This document shows positions 18,401-24,410 of a stretch of DNA of 24,410 nt, piece by piece. The stretch covers positions 456,650 through 481,059 of the forward strand of contig WELB01000002.1 in NCBI GenBank assembly GCA_009602725.1, given 5' to 3'. The notes beneath the pieces were generated by a model. The model was given only the letters and a program-made list of their open reading frames with translations, ran no database searches and was not told the origin of the DNA. The first letter of the stretch is position 1; every line of letters begins with the position of its first letter. The position numbers were made by a program, and so were the translations under genes. This DNA is from Spirogloea muscicola (taxonomy: Eukaryota; Streptophyta; Zygnematophyceae; Spirogloeales; Spirogloeaceae).

Positions 18401-18505
18401 CAGTATCACGCCCAATGAAGGGACTTCGGACCGAACAGTATCACGCCCAATGAAGGGACTTCGGACCGAACAGTATCACGCCCGATGAAGGGTCTTAGGT
18501 TAGTA
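18401..18505. repeat. 35-bp tandem repeat, three copies
   Basis: cagtatcacgcccaatgaag begins at 18401, 18436 and 18471 (period exactly 35). The first two units are almost identical and the third carries changes (cccgatgaagggtctt). It lies next to an LTR-like segment, in the same relative place as the 35-bp repeats of the gag element at 23917-24017. Confidence 0.9.
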
Positions 18506-18576
18506 CAGAATGCTCACGAAGATGCAGTCAATACAATGGATGGGAATAAAGCAAGATCACGTGTCTTGTCAAAGCA

Positions 18577-18657
18577 CCGGTTTACGTACCGGTTGACGGA
18601 GTTCACCGGTAGAAGGCTCCTCAAGCAGAGCGACCTAACGCACCAGCGTTAGGTCGC
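18577..18657. repeat. Perfect 12-bp hairpin and ACCGGT cluster
   Basis: gcgacctaacgc at 18630-18641 and gcgttaggtcgc at 18646-18657 form a perfect inverted repeat with a 4-nt loop. Just upstream ACCGGT occurs three times within about 35 nt, two of them flanking TTACGT. This could be a cruciform or protein-binding region of the LTR-like segment; the role is not known. Confidence 0.75.
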
Positions 18658-18699
18658 CTTCCTGGCACGTCTGGAGCGCTCGCTCGATGTCCGCTGGTT

Positions 18700-18815
18700 G
18701 TTCAGCGGTGGCAGCGGCGGAAACAGCGACGACGACAGCAGCGACGACGACAGCAGCGACAATGGCAGCGACGACAACAGCAGCAACGGCGGCGACGGCG
18801 GCGGCGGCGGCGGCA
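18700..18815. repeat. Imperfect trinucleotide tract (GAC/AGC/GGC)
   Basis: A run of imperfect GAC, AGC and GGC triplets. It gives an Asp/Ser/Gly-rich ORF on the plus strand and an Ala/Val-rich one on the minus strand, which I take as low-complexity artefacts. A comparable GGC/AGC tract occurs at 24320-24361 in the leader of the gag element. Confidence 0.75.
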
Positions 18816-19230
18816 AGTCGGCTCAAAGGAAGAAACTGGACCGAGTGAATTACTCGGTCCCAGCCCTCCACTCACTTATCTTCGGTCGGAAGAATGGTTC
18901 TGTTTCCTTTGGAGCAGGCTCTTTGGCCCATTTGGCTCCCCCTCCCCCTCGATCTCAAGGCCAGTGTAGCCTGAGACCACTATTTCCGACCTGCCCCTCC
19001 ACCCTTAATCCCCAAGGCAAGTGTAGCCTGGGATTGCTATTCCCTCACCCTTTCACCTTTACCCGCCGCTAGCCTGACCGGTACCCGCCTTCACTCGTCA
19101 AGGTGGAAGCACACCCATCGAAGCAGGCGTAGGGCTTTTCGGCTTCTCTTGGGCTTTTGAGCGGTTTCGGGCGGTAGGCTGGGGCTGCCTCTCGGATACC
19201 AAATCTACGGTCCAGCGGCAGATACGCACG
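18810..19230 (+). mobile_element. LTR-like segment, arm 1 of an imperfect inverted repeat
   Basis: Collinear blocks match the reverse complement of 19945-20310: aagaaactggaccgagtgaattactcgg, cccagccctcc, tttggcccattt, ggccagtgtagcctgagacc, cccgccgctagcctg, gtacccgcc, cacacccatcgaag and the gggcggtaggctggggctgcc region. It also matches the window's right edge (24380-24410) through aaaggaagaaact...ccgag-N7-ctcgg. It carries two copies of a caaggc-agtgtagcctg motif. The relation to the gag element suggests LTR or leader sequence, but boundaries were not found. Confidence 0.6.
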
Positions 19231-19456
19231 GGTGTTTGAGTGGACGAGAAGGTAGGATGGGGTCTGCCTGTTGATACGACATCGACGGTTCCAAAGGAGA
19301 ATCCACATTTACTCGACCGGAGTTGAGCTAGAGGTGCTGTGTTTGCGAATTTTGTGTACAGCAATAGATTGGTGACGTGTCTCAGTCGTCCGCGTGTGGT
19401 GCCACTTCACATGCTTTGTCAGACCGACATGAATAAGCCACCGACGGTGATATCTC

Positions 19457-19760
19457 ATGACACTCTCCGGGTCCCTCCGACGCTCCCTCGCCTATGCCGT
19501 CCACTCGCGTGCGGGCCGCGCTATCGCGGCTGCTTCTGGGTCGCGTCTTGATGCATCTTTTCCTGCGTCGAGCTACTCCGACCTGATGTTGCTCACCCGG
19601 GGGTATTGAGCTTCCTGTGATTTCGTCGTGTCTTATTCTCTAGCTTCCTAGCTGTGTGTTATTTTTATTTTTGGCTTTTGACTTTGTCCATTCTTTCTGG
19701 GCTGGCTTTGCTGGCCCCCTGTCTCTATGGGCGCGAACTTTCTTTCTTGAGGCTCCTCCT
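19457..19760 (+). mobile_element. 5'-truncated R2-like element, 3' coding end and 3' UTR
   Basis: The frame 19457-19609 encodes about 50 residues (L-R-R-S-L-A-Y-A-V-H-S-R-A-G-R-A-I-A-A-A ... S-Y-S-D-L-M-L-L-T-R-G-Y-stop) that align with the end of the 1255-aa protein. The ATG at 19457 is probably incidental. The 3' UTR includes a hairpin module at about 19687-19735 (gtccattctttctgggctggctttgctggccccc). The fragment sits between the two arms of the inverted LTR-like pair. Confidence 0.75.
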
Positions 19761-19944
19761 TCTCGTGGGTGATACCTCGCGCGCTGTAAATCCAGTCGGT
19801 GGCCCATTGGTGTCGATCTGACAAGGACGGTGACTTGGCGAGCACGTGGACGTAACAGGTGGACTTACATTTGCTCCCATGTGAAAGGAGTCGCGACCAG
19901 GCTACGTCCAGCTCCATGTCAGTCAGGAAAGTTGTGTATCTGCT

Positions 19945-20310
19945 GCCCAATTATGCGCTGGCAACGGCGGGCAGCCTCCGTTCCTGCCGCCCGAACGGCT
20001 CAAATGAAGTGCGAAGAGAAGCCGACGAGCCCGCTTCGATGGGTGTGACCTATCTTGATGAGTGTTGGCGGGTACGGGCCAGGCTAGCGGCGGGTACAAA
20101 GGTAGTGGTAGAAATGACGGTCTCGGGCTACACTGGCCTTTGAGACGGTCTCAGGCTACACTAGCCTTGGTCCCTGGGATGCTGAAATGGGCCAAATGGC
20201 CAGCCCCCAACACCAACGTGATCTTTACTTGACCTGACCAACTATGAGGGGGTGCGGAGGGCCGGGGCCGAGCAGTCCACTTGGTCCAGTCTTTTCTTCT
20301 TGCCTCGCTG
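19945..20310 (-). mobile_element. LTR-like segment, arm 2 of the inverted repeat
   Basis: This is the inverted counterpart of 18810-19230. On the plus strand it contains the tandem-like pair ggtctcgggctacactggcctttgagacggtctcaggctacactagcc (about 20118-20168), equivalent to the two caaggc-agtgtagcctg motifs of arm 1. Its outer edge (ggagggccggggccgagcagtccacttggtccagtc) corresponds to the CCGAG...CTCGG hairpin but with one stem half changed. ORFs here are not supported. Confidence 0.55.
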
Positions 20311-20530
20311 CTGCCTCTGACCAGGGGACCCGCTTCCAGGAGCCAAGTTTCTCTGACTTGTGACTGCTTAGCAGGGCTTAATGAGAGTTTCGTAGCTGCT
20401 TAGTTTCTTTTGTGCTTGTCGTTTTTAGTGCTTCCCCTGGCCCCTTCTCGCAATATTTTCGTTCTTTCTTGGGCTGGCCTTTTTCAGCCCCTATCCTCTG
20501 TATGCGAGCCCTTCTTCTTCTTGCCAGAAG
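20300..20530 (+). mobile_element. 5'-truncated R2-like element, subfamily B, decayed
   Basis: The segment from about 20305 is closely similar to 1612-1790: the frame reads L-A-A-A-S-D-Q-G-T ... F-S-D-L-stop-L-L-S-R-A-stop, so the terminal peptide is interrupted by TGA and its last codons are altered. The 3' UTR (gtagctgcttagtttcttttgtgctt ... cccctggccccttctcg) follows, then a hairpin module at about 20470-20500. Confidence 0.7.
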
Positions 20531-20580
20531 TGACCCCAGCGGCGCCGCCGCCGCCGCATTTCCTTCGAGCTTCTTCGCCC

Positions 20581-20613
20581 TGTCGGGTTGCGCCAGGAAG
20601 GCGCAACCCGACA
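20581..20613. repeat. Perfect 14-bp hairpin
   Basis: tgtcgggttgcgcc at 20581-20594 and its exact reverse complement at 20600-20613 enclose a 5-nt loop (aggaa). It lies downstream of the subfamily B 3' UTR. It is the strongest simple hairpin I saw in the window. No poly-T run follows and this is not a bacterial context, so I do not call it a terminator. Confidence 0.85.
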
Positions 20614-20739
20614 AATTATCCACTGTCGCGCACCACACCAACTGAGTCCAGAATTTACCAGAGTTTGCATCTGCGTGTCGGCTTTTGGCTGCAGCCTCTG
20701 CGCTTTGGCTCTGGCCAGGGGACCCGCTACCCGGAGACG

Positions 20740-20880
20740 AAGTGGCTCTCCCAGTGGGGGCAAGGGCTGTGAGCAGCCAGCCCGAACAGAATTGACGAAG
20801 GTTCGAAGAGGCCAAATGACAGAGGGGACTAAAGCCACAATGACGGAGGGGCCTGAAGATGCTATGTCAGAAGGGGAGGA
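20740..20880 (-). repeat. Antisense hairpin module
   Basis: gaagtggctctcccagtgggggcaagggctgtgagcagccagcccgaa repeats 17357-17402 and is the antisense of 1260-1310. It continues into acaggaattgacgaaggttcgaagaggcc-like text that also follows the antisense modules near 7900-7950. Confidence 0.65.
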
Positions 20881-20939
20881 GGATGGACCACTCAGTAGCT
20901 ACGAGTGAGTAGCCTCACATCCGACAGACTAGCTGCGGG

Positions 20940-21420
20940 ATAACTATCCCCCTGACGAAAGCCAGAGGCTGCAGCGAGAGCACGGCCAGCACGCAGATGC
21001 AAAGCGTGGGCCATGGACCGCTGGAGGGGAACTGACAAACGCATGCGAAGAGACCCGGAGACTAGCTTCTCTGACCTGGGGCTGCTCTACAAAGGATATT
21101 GGGCACCCAGTGGCCACTTAAGTGGCTTTGTGCATAAAAGCTTTTCTGGCCCCAACGAAGTATTCATTCGTTTTCTGGGCTAGCCAATCCCAGCCATCGC
21201 CCTCTACTGGAAGAGTCTTTCTCCCCTACTCGTACTTTGTTCATTCTTTTTAGGGCTGGCTTGTCCAGCCCCTCTCCTCAATGGGCGAGCCCTTTCTTTT
21301 GTGAGGTTACTGAGAGCCTCGTGGCTTTTACATTCACTGTGTGATTTAGAGCTTTCTCTGGCCCCCTCAAACTTCATTCGTTAATTTTTCTGGGCTGGCC
21401 CTCTGTAGTGCAGGGCATCG
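20940..21420 (+). mobile_element. Decayed R2-like 3' end followed by hairpin modules
   Basis: acgaaagccagaggctgcag (20954-20973) recurs at 8076-8096. Downstream, S-F-S-D-L-G-L-L-Y-K-G-Y-W (about 21064-21102) is the family's terminal peptide with the stop changed to TGG. It is followed by the shared text gggcacccagtggccactta and forward hairpin modules at about 21174, 21248 (nearly identical to 6797-6862) and 21388. The series stops at about 21420, where the 3' part of the gag element begins. Confidence 0.6.
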
Positions 21421-21633
21421 ATTGCCAGATAGCGTCGAGAAGTCGATTAGTACGGAAGCAGGCAAGAAATCAGTCTGGCGTGGCAGGCACTCCATGAATT
21501 GAGGTGGAAATAGGTCCGCGAGGAATTAAGGAGCTACTTGGATATCGAATGAAAACAACACAACAGAAAATAACAGAATAGGAGTAATCAACAGATGACA
21601 TGGTTGGCAATTAAGAACTTGGAATGGAAATGA
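21421..21633. other. Stretch without a gene, downstream of the protease frame
   Basis: AT-richer sequence following the protease stop (minus sense). No reverse transcriptase, RNase H or integrase motif is seen, and no text matching the leader at 23800-24410, so neither pol nor a 3' LTR is recognisable. Confidence 0.5.
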
Positions 21634-22581
21634 TCAATTCACTGTGGAGGAGTTGTTGCCAACAACCTTATGTTTGAATGGGCCTACAGTAACATCCATG
21701 CCATGCTTTAGCATCATCAAGTTCAGTGCTGGGTCGGCCATCAATGTAGTTCCCAAGCCCTTCTCTGCAGAGATTGGCGCACAGCGTTGCCCCACTGCAC
21801 ACTTCTGCATCAGAGGTTTGTCAGAACCCATCATGCGTTGACCTGTATCTGGAGTGATAACTGATGTTCTCAATTTTCTGGATTTGCCTGATGCATGTGA
21901 CACACCTGCAACCATGCCACTGTATGCTGGAATATCAGCAGACTGCTTTCCTTGAAGTAGTGGTAAGAAGACCTTGGTCGCATTAGACATTCGCCTGGGA
22001 GGCCTATACCAGGCTTGTTCTGCATGATAGTCGATACCAAAGCCTATTGGCACTAGAAATTCTGTACCCAGTAATATATCATAACTGTCAGCCTGGGTGA
22101 TCATGCAACAAACGGAGACTGTGGTTGTCAACATGAGATTTCCTCTATTCAGGATAATATGCAAGGGCTTCTTGGTGATGCCGACACTGCTGTCGGTGCC
22201 TCCTGTTGCAGTCTTGATCTTCACATTGGCGCGAACAACATCATCCTTCCCAAGCTTCAGAGACTTAGCATAGCGTTGACCTATTAGTATAGGCTGAGCG
22301 CCGGTGTCCATGACGACCAGAGTGGGCTTCGTCGTGACTGAACCTGTCGTCACCTGGATGATGCCACTAGCATTGTCCACCATAGCCACAGAAGGCAGTG
22401 GCTTGCTGGGCTGGGTCATAGCTGCAGGCAATGCTGCAACAACTGAGACACAATTGACCGCATAATTCTCCGACTCATCGGGGTATTGATGTCTGTTGGG
22501 AATGTAATCCTCGTCTTCCTTGTCTTCCTGCATGTGTAGGTGTGGAACTGCAGCTGAAACTATCTTACTCTCTTGATGCTT
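21634..22581 (-). CDS. Retropepsin-like aspartic protease, in frame with gag
   Basis: An aspartic protease of the retroelement family, expected to process Gag products. The frame is open from the codon after the gag UAG; the first Met is at 22533, giving 299 aa. Counting from that Met: active site V-V-M-D-T-G-A-Q (DTGA at 76-79), a flap-like region rich in Thr/Gly (109-119) and the downstream motif Y-D-I-L-L-G-T-E-F (151-159). The following 130 or so residues have no recognisable domain. The frame stops at 21634-21636 with no reverse transcriptase after it. The 16 codons between the gag stop and the Met contain no other stop, so readthrough would make a single Gag-Pr protein. Confidence 0.8.
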   Translation of the reverse strand, partial: KHQESKIVSAAVPHLHMQEDKEDEDYIPNRHQYPDESENYAVNCVSVVAALPAAMTQPSKPLPSVAMVDNASGIIQVTTGSVTTKPTLVVMDTGAQPILIGQRYAKSLKLGKDDVVRANVKIKTATGGTDSSVGITKKPLHIILNRGNLMLTTTVSVCCMITQADSYDILLGTEFLVPIGFGIDYHAEQAWYRPPRRMSNATKVFLPLLQGKQSADIPAYSGMVAGVSHASGKSRKLRTSVITPDTGQRMMGSDKPLMQKCAVGQRCAPISAEKGLGTTLMADPALNLMMLKHGMDVTVGPFKHKVVGNNSSTVN

Positions 22582-23772
22582 CTACATGACAGCAAGCTGC
22601 TTGGTCAGCTCAGCAATATGTCTAGCCATCTGGTCAAGTTGAGTATTCTGAGACTCGACGGGACGACTGGTTGATGGTAAGTCGATTCCAGCAGCTACCT
22701 TGCTTCTTAAAGACATAGGCATTTTCTCAGGGTGCTTACGCCAACACTGCTGTTCAACACGACCTGACTTTGAACAATAAGCACACATGGCACCATTTGT
22801 TTGGTGCTGCTGAGTGCAATCTTTCCTCACATGTCCAGTTTTCCCACATGCATTGCACACAAGAGCTGAGCGGTTTGTGTTGACAGAGGCTGCCATATGA
22901 ACCTGCTTTATACCTTCGGGTTTGATGTCATCTTCAGATGAAACTTTGGAACCGGTAGGACTCCCGTTGCCTGCAGAACGTTCGTGTACGCATTGTAAGG
23001 CATAGTCATCGGTTTCTTTTTCCAGAAGTATCTGGTAAACGTCTGCTAGATCGTAGTCTTCTTTGTGCAGTTGATGTTTCCTGGTGATAAGAAGGGTCTG
23101 GAACTGGTCAAGGGATTTGCCTGCCATTATACGTAAGAACTGAATGGCTAAATCCTTCTTACTGATGGAGGTGTCAGACTGCTCAATGACTTTTACGAAA
23201 CGGTAATAACATATAGTGACTGATTCACCAGGCTGACGACTGAACTTCATCAAGGCCTGCTTATGAACCAGTGTATTTACTGGAAAATGTTCAGCAGGAC
23301 TTCTACACATCTCTCCGACCGGGTCTTCTATCAATTGCGGACCCAGAGCTATCTGTTCAGGAGTGGCGTCGGCCGGATCAGGTTTGGTCGTTGCTAAGAC
23401 TGAATCTTTCAGCCTTCTAAGAACATCACCAGCTTGCATAGCCATGTATGGACTAAGCAAAGTCAAGGAGTCTTTCCGACTGATAGTGCCGCCCTGGATC
23501 TTTAACTGGACACACATAGCACCATAATGCTCCCTGACCTCAGCCAAGGGTGCTCCGCCAGATATACCTTGATAGCGAGGTCTGTCGCCTTGTGACATGT
23601 TGACGACGCGTCTTTGGAAGGTAGAAACGGCTACAGATTGATCTGTGGCACAACCAACAATCACAGGCGCAATTCCTGACAGATCAACAACAGGTACTTC
23701 GGGAACTGTATCCGGCAGTTCAACAGCAGAGTCCAAAGAACGATCTGACCTCAGGTTCATACACAACACCAA
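22582..23772 (-). CDS. Retrotransposon Gag-like protein with CCHC zinc knuckle
   Basis: Expected to form the particle and bind RNA. Of its 396 aa, about 60-260 resemble the retrotransposon gag helical region (for example L-M-K-F-S-R-Q-P-G-E-S-V, Y-Y-R-F and K-D-L-A-I-Q-F-L). A classical knuckle C-N-A-C-G-K-T-G-H-V-R-K-D-C lies at 306-319. A second, C-A-Y-C-S-K-S-G-R-V-E-Q-Q-C (330-343), has Arg in place of His. The C-terminus has a short leucine-spaced amphipathic stretch (about 377-396) before UAG (22582-22584). The start at 23772 is the first Met of the open frame; a downstream Met is possible. Confidence 0.82.
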   Translation of the reverse strand: MVLCMNLRSDRSLDSAVELPDTVPEVPVVDLSGIAPVIVGCATDQSVAVSTFQRRVVNMSQGDRPRYQGISGGAPLAEVREHYGAMCVQLKIQGGTISRKDSLTLLSPYMAMQAGDVLRRLKDSVLATTKPDPADATPEQIALGPQLIEDPVGEMCRSPAEHFPVNTLVHKQALMKFSRQPGESVTICYYRFVKVIEQSDTSISKKDLAIQFLRIMAGKSLDQFQTLLITRKHQLHKEDYDLADVYQILLEKETDDYALQCVHERSAGNGSPTGSKVSSEDDIKPEGIKQVHMAASVNTNRSALVCNACGKTGHVRKDCTQQHQTNGAMCAYCSKSGRVEQQCWRKHPEKMPMSLRSKVAAGIDLPSTSRPVESQNTQLDQMARHIAELTKQLAVM

Positions 23773-23799
23773 TGTAAATTGTCCACAAACACGGAACGG

Positions 23800-24404
23800 A
23801 ACTCGCTCGGCCTAGTAAAACGGGATCGAATGGACAAGTCACAAGCAAAGCGTACGAACAAGAAACCAGAATGAGCCCAAAAGTACCCTCAGAGAGAGTT
23901 TCAAAAGTAACAGTGTCTCGAACCAAGGGGAGTGGCCCCAGTAACAGCGAACTCGAACCAAGGGGAGTGGCCCCAGTAACAGCGAACTCGAACCAAGGGG
24001 AGTGGCCCCAGTAACTGGAAACTTCGAGTAACAATGACAAGATGCCGGAGAAACAAGCTCACAATGCAGTAGATGCAATGGAGCACGATGAAAGTCGCTC
24101 GCGCGTGTTCGGCGAGGCTCTCTGATGGTCCAAGGTTAGGCTTGGACTTGGGGATGATTCGCACAAGGTCGCAATGTTTGCGGCTTACCAAGTGCACGCT
24201 CGGTCTTTCGCGACCGGATGCGGGGCTCGTCGGGTGAGGCTCTTTGCAGGTCTGTGCTTTTGCCTGTGCCCACGCCTTCGTGGCGTGGCCCTGGGCGCGC
24301 GCGCTACGCTTACTGTGCAGTGGCAGCAGCAGCGGCGGCGGCAGCGGCAGCGGCGGCGGCAAAGGTTGGCAGCAGCCAAAGGAAGAGACTAGGCCGAGCG
24401 AGTT
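23800..24404. repeat. 17-bp perfect inverted repeat bracketing the gag leader
   Basis: aactcgctcggcctagt at 23800-23816 is the exact reverse complement of actaggccgagcgagtt at 24388-24404, with about 570 nt between. One arm lies just upstream of the gag start, the other is part of the CCGAG-N7-CTCGG hairpin at the window edge. Confidence 0.85.
23917..24017. repeat. 35-bp tandem repeat in the gag leader, about three copies
   Basis: ctcgaaccaaggggagtggc begins at 23917, 23952 and 23987 (period 35), the last unit being incomplete. On the minus strand it gives overlapping ORFs with repeated L-G-P-L-P-L-V-R or W-G-H-S-P-W-F-E text, which are repeat artefacts. Confidence 0.9.
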
Positions 24405-24410
24405 GCTCGG
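24320..24410. repeat. GGC/AGC triplet tract and CCGAG/CTCGG hairpin at the window edge
   Basis: The triplet tract (about 24320-24361) is followed by aaaggaagagact and a hairpin ccgag-N7-ctcgg at 24394-24410. The same order and near-identical spacing are seen at 18700-18857 (hairpin 18841-18857). This supports common LTR or leader ancestry; the window ends inside the element. Confidence 0.75.

Larger units (their letters stand above)
21634..24410 (-). mobile_element. LTR-type retroelement with gag and protease only, cut by the window edge
   Basis: From right to left: a leader or LTR-like region (24410 to 23773) with a hairpin, triplet tract and three 35-bp repeats; a gag ORF (23772-22582); a UAG codon; and a protease frame (to 21634). 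No polymerase genes follow. The codons and base composition are plainly less GC-rich than in the R2-like ORF. It may be a non-autonomous gag-carrying element or a truncated Ty3-like copy; the missing 3' LTR favours truncation. Confidence 0.75.

Noticed and set aside
18698-19072. Asp/Ser/Gly-rich ORF
   Set aside because: It begins in a trinucleotide tract inside an LTR-like segment and continues into repeat text; low-complexity artefact.
23765-23790. Primer-binding site just before gag (tggtgttgtgtatgaacc, minus sense)
   Set aside because: It begins TGG, but its complement does not fit a normal tRNA T-loop and 3' end, and the string overlaps the gag start.
23917-24017. CRISPR-like array or tRNA T-arm repeats (ggttcgagttc)
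   Set aside because: Units are contiguous with no spacers, the context is eukaryotic, and no tRNA fold surrounds the GGTTCGA strings.

Overview
The window looks like nuclear DNA of a green-lineage eukaryote, most likely a streptophyte alga. It holds plant-type leucine-rich-repeat receptor-like kinase (LRR-RLK) genes in which most LRRs sit on their own 72-nt phase-2 exon, embedded in a dense mixture of retroelements. No bacterial-type operons, rRNA or convincing tRNA were seen. The species assignment is inference.

Layout. About 1-2000: nested retroelement 3' fragments and hairpin-rich repeats that interrupt the 5' part of a kinase gene (its intron-1 remnant lies at about 590-1010). 2062-6229 (+): an LRR-RLK pseudogene. 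6230-8824: 3' flanks of two inverted paralogs, separated by repeat modules and a truncated retroelement copy. 8825-13030 (-): the second LRR-RLK. It has a complete exon set from signal peptide to kinase stop, with one apparent 1-nt lesion in a homopolymer, and three tandem copies of a 240-bp unit that carries one LRR exon. 13140-17130 (-): an apparently full-length, uninterrupted single-ORF non-LTR retrotransposon of R2-like design (zinc finger, reverse transcriptase, Cys/His motif, restriction-like endonuclease), lying about 110 bp upstream of the LRR-RLK start. 17130-21420: a patchwork of 3' ends of related non-LTR elements, a stray endonuclease fragment, and an inverted pair of LTR-like segments. 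21634-24410 (-): a gag-protease LTR-type element with no reverse transcriptase, whose two reading frames share one frame and are separated by a single UAG.

How it fits together. The two kinase genes are tail-to-tail paralogs from an inverted duplication: exons, intron 1 and 3' flanks all match. The minus copy kept its N-terminus and expanded its LRRs; the plus copy lost exons 1-2 to retroelement insertions and decayed. At least eight non-LTR 3' ends converge on the same C-terminal peptide (S-D-L-x-L-L-T-R-G-Y-stop), followed by different 3' UTRs. Many carry a recurrent hairpin module built on GGGCTGGC...AGCCC in both orientations. The LTR-like leaders at 18.4 kb and 23.9 kb share layout (triplet tract, CCGAG/CTCGG hairpin, three 35-bp repeats) although the 35-bp repeats differ in sequence.

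All homology statements rest on reading the sequence by eye; no database search was run.
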